The notes under the pieces: generated by a model
The model's input: only the letters and a program-made list of their open reading frames with translations
Databases searched by the model: none
What the model was told of the DNA's origin: nothing
Assembly (NCBI RefSeq): GCF_015694405.1
Contig: NZ_JADQDB010000003.1
Coordinates: 434,001-498,000 of the forward strand
DNA from: Pelagibacterium limicola
GTDB lineage: Bacteria; Pseudomonadota; Alphaproteobacteria; Rhizobiales; Devosiaceae
Length of the DNA: 64,000 nt
Reading direction: 5' to 3'
Position numbers and translations under genes: made by a program
Part shown: piece after piece, positions 15,631-23,960 of the stretch
Layout of the letters: the number at the start of each line of letters is the position of its first letter
How positions within the stretch are numbered: the first letter of the stretch is position 1

Positions 15631-16875
15631 CTAGTCCTCAGCAAACTTCAAAAGCTTGATCGCATCGAAATCCGCGATTCCCCCGCCCACGCGCTTGGTC
15701 GTATAGAACAGCACATAGGGCTTGGCCGAATAGGGATCGCGCAACACGTTCACGCCCTGCCGGTCGACGATCAGATAGCCGCGCCGGAAGTCGCCGAAGG
15801 CGATGGGCGTGGTATCCACGTCGATATCGGGCATGTCCTCGGCCTCGACCAGCGGGAAGCCCATGAGGCTCGCGCGGCCATTGGGCGCTGCGGCAGGCTG
15901 CCAGAGGTAATTGCCATCGGCGTCCTTGAGCTTGCGGATCGCGCCTTGCGTGCGCCGGTTCATGAGCCAGGTGGCGTTCTGGCGATAGCCGGATTTGAGC
16001 GCGTAGACGAGATCGATCAGCACGTCCGAGGCATCGACGGGATCGCTCCCGTCCGGGAACCCGCCATCGACGCCCGTCGCCAGATAGCCGAGCTTTTCCC
16101 AGGCCCAATTCTCCTCGGCGACGATATCGGCATCGAGGAACCCGGTGGGTTTGTTGGTGCCGTCGCCGAGGATAAAGGCTGCCGTTTCTTGCTCCGCGAA
16201 GGCCGCGTTGACTTCCTGGGCGATCCACTGGCCGACATCGACCGCGGCATCGTCGAGGAAGTTCTGCGTTGCCGCCGGCATGGCGTAGAGCTCTGTGGTG
16301 GGGAACACCAGCTCGTCGAGCACCTGCGAATTGGTCTGGTTGCGCGCCGCCGTCTCGCCCACCCAGCCGACTTGCGGCCCGGTGACGGTGATCGGCCTCT
16401 TGTAGACCGAGGACGAGACCTGCCGCACGCCGCAGATGGCCCGCATGGGCGAGATCGCCGTCAGCAGCCGCGAGATTTCGGTCTCGGTCTCGGCGGGCAC
16501 GAGATAACCGCCATCCGCGTTCGAGCCGACCGAGAGCGCCTTTTCCTCGCCGCGTTTCACATAGGCCGAGAAGGCGTCCTTGTATTCGTCGCCTGCGCGC
16601 ACCCTGCCGCCTTCCAGCGCCGGCCGGGCGCGGTCGAGGCTCGCCTTGTCGATGGCCGCCTTCTGGCCGTCGAGAAAGGCGTTCAGCCGGTCGAGCTTGT
16701 CCTCGAGCAGCGTATCGGCGCTGCCGCGCTTTTCCAGCTCGCCGAGGCGGGTGTCGTTTGCCGCCTTGAACTCCTCGAAGGCCGACATGAAATCGGCGAA
16801 CATTGCGGTGACGTTGCCCGCAACAGGGCCTGCCGCTGCCTTGTTTTCAAGGCGCGGTTCGGTGGATTTGGTCAT
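15631..16875 (-). CDS. HK97-fold major capsid protein (gp5-like)
   Basis: 414-aa capsid protein starting at ATG 16875 (MTKSTEPRLENKAAAG). A longer in-frame start at 16962 would run back into the protease gene and is rejected. Residues 20-110 are a coiled-coil scaffold (delta) region expected to be removed by the adjacent S78 protease. The HK97 core follows (SNADGGYLVPAETETEISRL, TAAFILGDGTNKPTGFLDAD, LVYALKSGYRQNATWLMNRR) and ends with the P-domain strand YVLFYTTKRVGGGIADFDAI. Length and order agree with RcGTA g5. Confidence 0.95.
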   Translation of the reverse strand: MTKSTEPRLENKAAAGPVAGNVTAMFADFMSAFEEFKAANDTRLGELEKRGSADTLLEDKLDRLNAFLDGQKAAIDKASLDRARPALEGGRVRAGDEYKDAFSAYVKRGEEKALSVGSNADGGYLVPAETETEISRLLTAISPMRAICGVRQVSSSVYKRPITVTGPQVGWVGETAARNQTNSQVLDELVFPTTELYAMPAATQNFLDDAAVDVGQWIAQEVNAAFAEQETAAFILGDGTNKPTGFLDADIVAEENWAWEKLGYLATGVDGGFPDGSDPVDASDVLIDLVYALKSGYRQNATWLMNRRTQGAIRKLKDADGNYLWQPAAAPNGRASLMGFPLVEAEDMPDIDVDTTPIAFGDFRRGYLIVDRQGVNVLRDPYSAKPYVLFYTTKRVGGGIADFDAIKLLKFAED

Positions 16876-16885
16876 TGCTATCCCT

Positions 16886-17377
16886 TCAGCTTTTGAACAT
16901 GCGCGCCGCCGCGCCGAGCGTTGCGGCAAGCCGGGCGTCGTGCCCGCCTGGCGCGGAGGCAATCCGCGCCGCTTCCATCATCGGGAAGGTGACGATGGAG
17001 ATTTCCCACAGGTCGACGGCCCAGAGCCGCCGATGACCCGTGCTTTGGTCACGGGTCGCGCGCACGGCGCGGAACCCGATGGAAAGCCCGTCGAGTGCCC
17101 CTTGGGCGATCAGGGCCCTGAGATGGGCCGCGCGCGGCACGGCGTCGAGCAGGCGCCCGGAGACCCTCAGGCCCCGCGCATCCTCGACGATCTCGTCCCA
17201 GAGCCCGATGGGCTCCTTGGGGTCGTGCTGGAACAGCAGCCGCACCCGGCCTGCCGCGCGCTTTTTGAGCGTTTCACCAAAGGCGCCGGGCATGACGATG
17301 TCCCCGCCCTGGTCGAGCTGGCTGAAAATCGAGGCGTAGCCCCAAAAGCGCCCGTCGGCATCGATGGCCGCGTACAT
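16886..17377 (-). CDS. Prohead protease, S78 family (gp4-like)
   Basis: 163-aa serine protease of the HK97 prohead protease family. The opening DADGRFWGYASIFSQLDQGG and GAFGETLKKR are diagnostic. The likely catalytic His is in LLFQHDPKEPIGLWDE and the catalytic Ser in GALDGLSIGFRAV. It should cut the delta domain from the capsid protein encoded next. The ATG at 17377 directly abuts the stop of the small 44-aa gene. There are ten bases between its stop and the capsid start. Confidence 0.92.
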   Translation of the reverse strand: MYAAIDADGRFWGYASIFSQLDQGGDIVMPGAFGETLKKRAAGRVRLLFQHDPKEPIGLWDEIVEDARGLRVSGRLLDAVPRAAHLRALIAQGALDGLSIGFRAVRATRDQSTGHRRLWAVDLWEISIVTFPMMEAARIASAPGGHDARLAATLGAAARMFKS

Positions 17378-17512
17378 TCAGCGGCTCGCGGGTTTGCGCT
17401 TTGCCGGTGGCGATTTGCGGCTGGCCAGCGTGCCCGCCAGCAGCCAGGCAAATTGCCGGAACACATCTTGGGCCTCCTGCAGGCCCGCCTTCGTTCCCCG
17501 CGTCTTCTTCAT
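17378..17512 (-). CDS. 44-aa basic protein of the GTA cluster
   Basis: A short frame from ATG 17512 to TGA 17378 encodes a highly basic 44-residue protein (MKKTRGTKAGLQEAQDVFRQ then a Leu/Ala-rich stretch and a Lys/Arg/Pro-rich tail). It fits exactly between the upstream small gene and the prohead protease gene, whose ATG follows immediately. The tight packing and the position of small accessory genes between portal and protease in other GTA clusters support it as real. Function is not known; a single amphipathic or weakly hydrophobic helix (residues 17-30) is the only visible feature. Confidence 0.6.
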   Translation of the reverse strand: MKKTRGTKAGLQEAQDVFRQFAWLLAGTLASRKSPPAKRKPASR

Positions 17513-17562
17513 TTCCGGTTCTCGTCCCTCGTTTCACCGTTTAACCGACTGGTCCTGCCCGC

Positions 17563-17754
17563 CTATTCCCGCGGCGCGCGGAAGAGCTTGTTAAGGTGGG
17601 CGATTTCGGTCACGAACGCATTGAAGCGCTTGTTGGCGGTCGCCAGTTCGCGCAGCAGGAAAACGACCACCGCACTCGCGCCACTCGCCCACAAAAACAG
17701 CGCCAGATGCGCCAGATCCCCGCGTTCGAGGATCGTCTTGGTGATGTCGTCCAT
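17563..17754 (-). CDS. 63-aa small membrane-segment protein of the GTA cluster (gp3.5-like position)
   Basis: Starts at ATG 17754 (MDDITKTILERGDLAHLALF) and contains one hydrophobic segment at residues 16-34 (LALFLWASGASAVVVFLLR) followed by an amphipathic helix. It sits between portal and protease genes, where RcGTA carries the small g3.5. A frame open further upstream runs into the repeat element and is not credible as coding. It could be a membrane-anchored assembly factor; no function is claimed. Confidence 0.65.
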   Translation of the reverse strand: MDDITKTILERGDLAHLALFLWASGASAVVVFLLRELATANKRFNAFVTEIAHLNKLFRAPRE

Positions 17755-17772
17755 GTCTCTAACTCCGCTTAC

Positions 17773-17889
17773 ACCCGCCCTGACCCCTACCCTCAAGGGG
17801 AAGGGATGGTTCGGTGGTTGTCGCAAGTGCCTGCCAATCGCGCAGGATGGATTCCCCTCCCCCTTGAGGGGAGGGGTTAGGGGTGGGGG
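17773..17889. repeat. Inverted-repeat intergenic element, copy B
   Basis: Same architecture as the element at 12629-12750. The right end CCCCTCCCCCTTGAGGGGAG followed by GGGTTAGGGGTGGGGG is nearly identical to copy A, while the left end and centre have diverged. It occupies the gap between the portal gene and the 63-aa gene, within two bases of the portal stop. Confidence 0.75.
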
Positions 17890-17891
17890 CT

Positions 17892-19052
17892 CTACTTCCC
17901 AAACCCCAGCAATTCCCGCTTCTCGTCGTCGCTCAAAAAGCCCGCATTCCCGACGCGCTCCCAATCGAGCTTGCGGTCCGCCGCCAAGGCCTCAATCACG
18001 TCGAAATCCGGAACCAGACGCGCACCGCCGAAGGCAGGCGAGAGCCAGTGGTTGAGCGCCGCGATGACCTTGGTGACCAGCGGTATGACCGTCTGGCGCC
18101 ACAGCGCCCGGCTCGCTTCGGCGTAGTTGGCATAGGTGTTGTCGCCGGGAATGCCGAGCAGCATAGGCGGCACGCCGAAGGCCAGTGCGATTTCGCGCGC
18201 TGCGGCGTTCTTGGCCTCGAGAAAATCCATGTCCTTTGGCGAAAGTGCGATGGCCTTCCAGTCCAGCCCGCCTTCGAGCACCATGGGCCGCCCGGCATTG
18301 AGCGCCCCAGCGAACCCCTCTTCGAGTTCGCCCTTCAGGCGCTCGTACTGGTCCTCGGTCAGGTTGCCCGACCCGGCATTATAAACCAGCGCGCCGGACG
18401 GCCGCGCCGCGTTTTCGAGCAACGCGCGGTTCCAGGCGGTCGCTGCGTTATGGGTCTCGAGACTCCCCTGCGCGGCATCGAGCGGGGCTTGCCCGTAATG
18501 ATCGTCGAGCGGGTTGAAGAGCGTCAGATGCAGCACCCGCGCCAGAGGCGTTGTATCGAGCATCAACCGCGTAGTCTTCCCGCCCGCTGTATAGGCATAG
18601 CCCACCGGCCAGCCGTCGCGCCCGGCAATCACCGCCATGCGGTCGGGCCGCAACCCGTAAAGCCCCTTCACCGCGCCATCGACAATCGCCGCATCGAGAT
18701 AGGCGTTGCCGGCGATCTGTAGATAGGCAAAAACACTTTCGAGCAGCGCCTTGCCGTCCTCGCGCGGATTGGGCCGGGCCAGCAGTTCGAGCAGCGGGTG
18801 CTCTGTCAGCACCGCATTGGCATCCGCGACCTCCAGCGGCACCCGCGCCGCGCTCTCGGCCACCAGCCGCACGCAGCGATAGACCACCGGATTGCGCGCA
18901 AACCCCTCATTGGCCAGCGCCGCGAAGCCCTTCCTGGGGCTCGTGCCCGTTCCGAGGTGAGAGAGCGTGAACAGCGTCTGCTGCCCGGACATCTTCCGTT
19001 CGGCAGGCACAGCGACACGCCCGGCAAACAGCCGGTTGAACCAGTTTGGCAT
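17892..19052 (-). CDS. HK97-family portal protein (gp3-like)
   Basis: 386-aa portal protein. Family landmarks are NPVVYRCVRLVAESAARVPL, GNAYLDAAIVDGAVKGLYGL, the stem region LKGELEEGFAGALNAGRPMV, VLEGGLDWKAIALSPKDMDF and the late VPPMLLGIPGDNTYANYAEA. It forms the dodecameric DNA entry and exit ring. The N terminus MPNWFNRLFAGRVAVPAERK is as expected for GTA portals. It is 19 bases downstream of the large terminase gene. Confidence 0.94.
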   Translation of the reverse strand: MPNWFNRLFAGRVAVPAERKMSGQQTLFTLSHLGTGTSPRKGFAALANEGFARNPVVYRCVRLVAESAARVPLEVADANAVLTEHPLLELLARPNPREDGKALLESVFAYLQIAGNAYLDAAIVDGAVKGLYGLRPDRMAVIAGRDGWPVGYAYTAGGKTTRLMLDTTPLARVLHLTLFNPLDDHYGQAPLDAAQGSLETHNAATAWNRALLENAARPSGALVYNAGSGNLTEDQYERLKGELEEGFAGALNAGRPMVLEGGLDWKAIALSPKDMDFLEAKNAAAREIALAFGVPPMLLGIPGDNTYANYAEASRALWRQTVIPLVTKVIAALNHWLSPAFGGARLVPDFDVIEALAADRKLDWERVGNAGFLSDDEKRELLGFGK

Positions 19053-19071
19053 CGTGTTTTCCTTCGAAAAT

Positions 19072-20337
19072 CTATCGCACCCGCGGCACCGGCCCGTCCT
19101 GCAGCATCAGCGCCGTGATCGCCCAGACCAGCGCATCCACCCGATCCGGCGAATGGCCGTCCGCCATGCCGTCGGCGCCGAAGGCGCACATCTGGTCTTC
19201 GAGTTCCGGGAAGGGCGCGGCGTGCTTCACCCTGCCCCGCGCATAGAGCGCCGCAACCGGCTCGGCCCGCACCCATTTGCCGCGCGTGGCGCGTACCTCG
19301 CGCACCGGCACGGCGGCATCGACCTGCCCGATCACCGCGCGGACCAGATCACCGCCCTGATTGACCTCAGCGACAATCGCATCCGCCTCGAATTCATGAA
19401 ATGCCATCACCGCAAGGCTCGCCCAGCGGATCGGCGTCACGCCCTGCACCGTGCAATCGTCCAGCACCACGGCGATATCGTCGGCCCGTCCGGCCACGAT
19501 GATCCCGCAGGCGTCCGAACGCGCCGTCCCCGTCACAGGCGGATCGACGGCGACCACGATACGGCGCAGATCAGGCACAGTCCCGATCCGCGCCGCTTCG
19601 ATGCTGCTGCGCGTCCAGAGGGCTCCGGGCACGTCCTCGATGAACTCGCCATTGAGTTCCTGCCGGCCCAGCGCGGTGCCTTCATACCGCCCCACCACAG
19701 CCGAAAGAAATTGCGGGGCAAGATTGGCCGCATTGCTCACCGTCGGCATTTCGGTCCGGACCGTTCCCGGCTCGCCGATCAGCCGTCTGAGCAACCGCGT
19801 CGGGCGCGGGGTCGTGGTCACGATCTGCTGCGGGCGCTTGCCCAGCCGCAGCGCGAATTGCAGCATGTCCCAGGCCGCTTCCGCGTTCGGCCATTTGGCC
19901 AGTTCGTCGGACCAGGCAGCCGCAAATTGCGGCCCACGAAAGCGCTCCGGATCGTTGGCAGGCAGCAGCATGGCCTGGGCGCCATTGTCCCAGGTCAGCA
20001 TGTGCCGGCTGGCATCGAAATGCGGCCGCTGGTCGTAAGGGTGAATCGCCAGCAGTCCTGAGACCCCCTCCACCATCACCGCACGCGCCTCCGCCATCGT
20101 TTCCCCGACCAGCGCGATGGGCGAAACCGGCGGATCGGCCAGCGCCAAAAGGCGCACCCATTCGGCGCCTGCCCTTGTCTTGCCCGAGCCGCGCCCGCCG
20201 ATCAGAAGCCATGTCGTCCAGTCGCCGTCCGGCGGCTCCTGCGCGCCGCGCACCCACCAGCTCCACAAACCGTATTGATGGATCAGGGCCTCATCGTCGA
20301 GGGCGGCGACCAGCGGGTGGTTGTCCGGATCAGGCAG
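19072..20337 (-). CDS. Large terminase / GTA packaging ATPase (gp2-like), probable CTG start
   Basis: DNA-packaging motor. Walker A is LLIGGRGSGKTRAGAEWVR, with GGRGSGKT at residues 47-54 of the version proposed here. AAWSDELAKWPNAEAAWDML carries the Walker B/catalytic Glu region, and the nuclease domain has VVAVDPPVTGTARSDACGII and a late DRVDALVWAITALM. The first conventional start in frame is TTG at 20268, but the conserved N-terminal helix region (HPLVAALDDEALIHQYGLWS) lies upstream of it. The frame is open there without ATG, GTG or TTG. A CTG at 20337 has GGAG seven bases upstream and overlaps the small terminase stop by eight bases, so I propose it as the start (421 aa). Starting at TTG would give 398 aa. 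Confidence 0.88.
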   Translation of the reverse strand: MPDPDNHPLVAALDDEALIHQYGLWSWWVRGAQEPPDGDWTTWLLIGGRGSGKTRAGAEWVRLLALADPPVSPIALVGETMAEARAVMVEGVSGLLAIHPYDQRPHFDASRHMLTWDNGAQAMLLPANDPERFRGPQFAAAWSDELAKWPNAEAAWDMLQFALRLGKRPQQIVTTTPRPTRLLRRLIGEPGTVRTEMPTVSNAANLAPQFLSAVVGRYEGTALGRQELNGEFIEDVPGALWTRSSIEAARIGTVPDLRRIVVAVDPPVTGTARSDACGIIVAGRADDIAVVLDDCTVQGVTPIRWASLAVMAFHEFEADAIVAEVNQGGDLVRAVIGQVDAAVPVREVRATRGKWVRAEPVAALYARGRVKHAAPFPELEDQMCAFGADGMADGHSPDRVDALVWAITALMLQDGPVPRVR

Positions 20338-20749
20338 TCTGTTTCTCCATCTCGTATATCCGCCGCGAGAGCTTCTTGCGCATCTCCTCGAGCTGGACCG
20401 GAGAGGGCTTCCTGCGCTTGGCCGATTTGCATGCCAGATCGAGTTCGATCAGCTTTTCGAGCGTGCGCGCCATATGCCCGAGCGCCTGCACTTCGGGCGC
20501 GCGGTCCTCGTCGGCGATGTCGCTCATCTGTCCGAGCTGGGTCTCGAAGAGACCGAACAGCTGGCCGATCAGCGCCTCGTGTCCGGCGCCGGAGCGCTGC
20601 GTATGCCGCAGCTGCCAGCCCTCGGCGATCCGCCGCAGCCGCAAAAGGCGGGTCGTAATCCCGTACTTTTCGACCAGTTCGGACACCGGCGTTACACCGT
20701 CCTCATATTCGATGCGGATTGCATCCCAATCCGGCTCCGCTCTGCCCAT
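20330..20749 (-). CDS. Small terminase-like protein (gp1-like)
   Basis: 139-aa first gene of the GTA cluster, starting at ATG 20749 with GGAGG nine bases upstream. The N-terminal helix-turn-helix-like part (DWDAIRIEYEDGVTPVSELV, EKYGITTRLLRLRRIAEGW) resembles small-terminase DNA-recognition domains. The C-terminal half is helical and charged (ARTLEKLIELDLACKSAKRR, then a basic Lys/Arg stretch). In RcGTA the gp1 small terminase supports non-specific packaging. The start was chosen over an in-frame ATG at 20803 because the latter lies inside a terminator-like hairpin. Confidence 0.8.
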   Translation of the reverse strand: MGRAEPDWDAIRIEYEDGVTPVSELVEKYGITTRLLRLRRIAEGWQLRHTQRSGAGHEALIGQLFGLFETQLGQMSDIADEDRAPEVQALGHMARTLEKLIELDLACKSAKRRKPSPVQLEEMRKKLSRRIYEMEKQTA

Positions 20750-20763
20750 GCTTCGTCCTCCAT

Positions 20764-20796
20764 GGAAAAGGGCACCGCCGTTGCCGGGGTGCCCTT
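20764..20796 (-). terminator. Terminator-like hairpin just upstream of the GTA cluster
   Basis: AAGGGCACC (20768-20776) pairs perfectly with GGTGCCCTT (20788-20796) across an 11-nt loop. On the minus strand the stem is followed by TTTTCC and, 14 bases later, by the small terminase ATG. It should end transcripts from the PreP-like gene or attenuate those entering the GTA genes. Confidence 0.65.
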
Positions 20797-20892
20797 CGAA
20801 CACAGTAATCTCACGATAGCAGGACTATAGCGGACCAGCGTGACGCGAGGATAAGTTCGGTATGTCTGGTCGGGTTATCCCGCCACTGCCCC

Positions 20893-23799
20893 CTAAAGCA
20901 CCTTTGTCAGCTTGAGGAAATTGTTGCGCTCCCTGTTGGCCGCGGTGAGCGCGGTTTCCGAGCCCATCACGACCACATGTCCGTTGCGCGCGACGTCCGA
21001 AAGCAGATCGGCGGCCTCGGCGAAATCCTTCGCCGTCGTCCCCAGCACCTGCTCGCGCCGCGCCTGGCGGTAGTCCTCGTCGACCCCTGTCAGATCGCGC
21101 ACCAGCGCGGTATAGCCCTTGGCGTCGGGCAGCAGGTACGGGTCGAGGTCGCCAATCGTCCCGATGATCGAACGCACGATGTCACTTTCCGAGACGCCCT
21201 TGCGCAGGAAGTCCGGCGCAGCATCGTAGATATCGAGCGTGGCGAGAAGGTTGGGGTCGCGATACGAGCCGAAGGCATAGGTATCGGCCAGCGGATTGTA
21301 GCCCGCGAACCCGCCATAGGCCCCGCCCTCGACGCGCACCTTGTCCCAGAGATAGGCCGTGCCGAGATATTTGGTCACCACCGAAAGCGCCGCGCTGGGC
21401 GTGTGCCCCAGTTTCTTGAGGTTCACGCCCTTGGCGACGTAGTTGACCTGAGCCGGGATCGTCAGCCCCTCATTGCCGGGCGCCGGCAGCGGCGACCAGT
21501 CCTGGCGTACAAAGCTCTTGCGCGGCAGCGTGCCGGCAAATCCGGCCAACTCCCTTTCAAAGCGCCTGAAGGTTTCCGCATCCGTCGTGACGTTGAACAC
21601 CGCCGCGCCGGCATTGATCAGGTGATCGCGCATGGCGAAAAGATCCGCCTCGACACCCCCCCAGTCGTCCTCGATCCGCCTGGCCAGTTCACGCAGGAAA
21701 AACAGCTGCGAAACGCCCGTGCATTGCTCATTGGCCCAATCGGCCTCGTGCAGCGAGGCGCGCAGCCACGAGAACACCATCTGGTGTCCCGATGGGACCA
21801 GCCCCGCCTCTTTGTGCGCCTTGTTCTGCGCGACCATCTGGCGGACGCGTTCGCGGTTGTCGAGCCGGGCATCGGTCAGGGTGTCGGTCAATATCGCTAG
21901 CAGTTCGGACGTCTTGTCCGCCGTGGCCTTGCCGCGCAACAGGACATAGGCCGCCGCCTCGTCGGCGTCGCGCATTGCCGAAATCACGCGACTGGCGTTG
22001 ATCCCGCCCGTCGAGCGACCGATCCTCTGCGAGAGCGAGACGAAATCTTCCTTGCTGGTCCCGGTCTGGGAAAGCGCCTGGGTGAAGATCGGCAGGTAGG
22101 GGACATATTGGCGCGGCAGTGTCTTGAGGTCGAAGCCGAGGTCGAAATAGACGATGCCATTGGTCGGCAGGTCATGGAACAGTGTGCGCACGCCCGCAAC
22201 GTCCCGCTCCTCGCTCGGGATCTTCATGCTCTCGCGCGGCAGGTCGGCAAGCGTCAGGGTCGGGATCTTTGCGAGGTCCTCGGGCTTGTCGGGCGCGTTC
22301 TGCAGCGCCTTGAGCTTGCGCGTGGTTTCGATGGTCTCGGCGACATCATTGTCGTTCATCGCTGCGCGGACGCCGTCGAGCCTCGTCCGTTCCGCCGCCG
22401 CTTCGCGTTCGGCCTGTGCCTTGTCGGCCCTGACCACCACCCGCGAGCGATGTCCGTTTTGAATCAACAACTTACGTATCAAGTTCTCGAGAACCGATTC
22501 ACCGGACTCAAGCCGCGCTTTAAGGCGTTCAAGTGCTGATTCATATTTCAATCCGTCGAGCGGATTGCCGCCATAGAGCCACTTGTTGAGCGCGCCGAAG
22601 AAAAAGATGATCCCGCGCGGATAGCCGCCGAAATTGTTCTCGCGAAGCTGGAACTCGTAGGTGTTGACGGTCGCCTCCACCGTCGCCTTGTCAATGCCAT
22701 TGGCAGCCAGTTCCTCGAGCCCTTCGAGAATGAGGGCTTCGAGCTTGTCGGCATCCTTGGGGTCCACCCCGCGCATCCCGGCGTAGAACCACGGTTGGCG
22801 GTACATGTCGTTGAGATTGGCCATCACGGCCTCGCCGAGACCGGAATCGGTCAGCTTCTTGTAGAGCGGCGCGGCCTGGGTCCCGAACAGCGCCAGCGCC
22901 ATGACGTTGCGCGCCAGATGCTCCTCGATGTCCTCGGCAGGGTCGAACATCCAGTTGACCGAGACGAAGGCGTTGCGCGGATTATCTTCATCGGCCGGAT
23001 AGGTCGCCTCGATGCGGATGGGCGTGTCGAAGCGTTTCTGGAGCGGCACCACCGGCGCACGTCCGGTCTTCTCGAACCGCGAGAGCGTTGCGTCCAGCAG
23101 ATCGAGCCGCTTTGCCGGATCGTCGTCGCCGTAGAAAATGATCTGGGCATTGGAAGGGTGATAATAGCGCTCATGGAAGGCCTTGAACTGCTCGTAGGAG
23201 AGGTCCGGCATCACCTTCGGATCACCACCCGACGACAGGCCATAGGTCGTGTCAGGAAACAGGGACGATTGCGCTGTCACACGGAACACCGTGTCAGGTG
23301 AGGAATATGCGCCCTTCATCTCGTTGAACACCACGCCCTTGTAGATCAAGGGCGCATCGGTGCTTTCGAGTTCAAAGTGCCAGCCTTCCTGGAGGAAGGT
23401 TTCCCTGGAGATCAGCGGAAAGAATACCGCGTCGAGATAGACTTCGGTGAGGTTGTAAAAGTCCGCAAGATTGGTGCTTGCGACCGGATAGACGGTCTTG
23501 TCGGGAAAGGTCATCGCGTTGAGGAAGGTGTGGAGCGAGCCCTTGAGCATTTCCACGAAGGGCTTCTTGACCGGGAATTTTTCCGATCCGCACAGCACCG
23601 AATGCTCGAGGATATGCGCAATGCCGGTCGAGTCCTCGGGCGGGGTCGCAAAGGAAACCCCGAACACCTTGTTCTCATCGTCATTGATGAGCGAAAGAAC
23701 CTCGGCCCCGGTCTTTTTATGCCGGTAGTGCCGCGCCAACGCATTGACCTCGGGAATCTGTTCTTCTGCTATAAGGTCGAATGCGGGATGGGTGGGCAT
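20893..23799 (-). CDS. M16 metallopeptidase, PreP/Cym1 type
   Basis: 968-aa zinc peptidase related to presequence protease. The inverted zinc motif is HILEH at residues 62-66 (TGIAHILEHSVLCGSEKFPV), with the downstream Glu expected in KGVVFNEMKGAYSSPD. The long length and LHTFLNAMTFPDKTVYPVAS distinguish it from short M16 processing peptidases. The C-terminal half has the M16C domain (VEGGAYGGFAGYNPLADTYA). The start used is ATG 23799 (MPTHPAFDLIAEEQIPEVNA); an upstream in-frame start at 23880 is less likely. There is no signal peptide, so it is probably cytosolic, clearing peptides. It is transcribed towards the GTA cluster but separated from it by a terminator-like hairpin. Confidence 0.9.
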   Translation of the reverse strand: MPTHPAFDLIAEEQIPEVNALARHYRHKKTGAEVLSLINDDENKVFGVSFATPPEDSTGIAHILEHSVLCGSEKFPVKKPFVEMLKGSLHTFLNAMTFPDKTVYPVASTNLADFYNLTEVYLDAVFFPLISRETFLQEGWHFELESTDAPLIYKGVVFNEMKGAYSSPDTVFRVTAQSSLFPDTTYGLSSGGDPKVMPDLSYEQFKAFHERYYHPSNAQIIFYGDDDPAKRLDLLDATLSRFEKTGRAPVVPLQKRFDTPIRIEATYPADEDNPRNAFVSVNWMFDPAEDIEEHLARNVMALALFGTQAAPLYKKLTDSGLGEAVMANLNDMYRQPWFYAGMRGVDPKDADKLEALILEGLEELAANGIDKATVEATVNTYEFQLRENNFGGYPRGIIFFFGALNKWLYGGNPLDGLKYESALERLKARLESGESVLENLIRKLLIQNGHRSRVVVRADKAQAEREAAAERTRLDGVRAAMNDNDVAETIETTRKLKALQNAPDKPEDLAKIPTLTLADLPRESMKIPSEERDVAGVRTLFHDLPTNGIVYFDLGFDLKTLPRQYVPYLPIFTQALSQTGTSKEDFVSLSQRIGRSTGGINASRVISAMRDADEAAAYVLLRGKATADKTSELLAILTDTLTDARLDNRERVRQMVAQNKAHKEAGLVPSGHQMVFSWLRASLHEADWANEQCTGVSQLFFLRELARRIEDDWGGVEADLFAMRDHLINAGAAVFNVTTDAETFRRFERELAGFAGTLPRKSFVRQDWSPLPAPGNEGLTIPAQVNYVAKGVNLKKLGHTPSAALSVVTKYLGTAYLWDKVRVEGGAYGGFAGYNPLADTYAFGSYRDPNLLATLDIYDAAPDFLRKGVSESDIVRSIIGTIGDLDPYLLPDAKGYTALVRDLTGVDEDYRQARREQVLGTTAKDFAEAADLLSDVARNGHVVVMGSETALTAANRERNNFLKLTKVL

Positions 23800-23960
23800 G
23801 GGCGGGTCCTTCTCAAAAACGTGCAGAGCAACATGTAGGGACAACATGGCCCGACGCCAACCGTTTCCGGCGTCTGGCAAACATTCGTGTGAAAAGATAT
23901 GGACTTGGCGAGTTCATCCCACCACATTGGGCCGAACCGAAACCGGGGAGAAACAGCATA

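Noticed and set aside
17274-17537. 87-codon minus-strand frame covering the start of the prohead protease
   Set aside because: It overlaps the protease gene out of frame and has Arg/Gly-rich shadow composition. The 44-aa frame at 17378-17512 fits the gap instead.
5228-20749. Ordinary integrated temperate prophage
   Set aside because: No integrase, excisionase, replication, lysogeny or attachment-site repeat was seen at either end, and gene order and gene sizes match GTA clusters instead.
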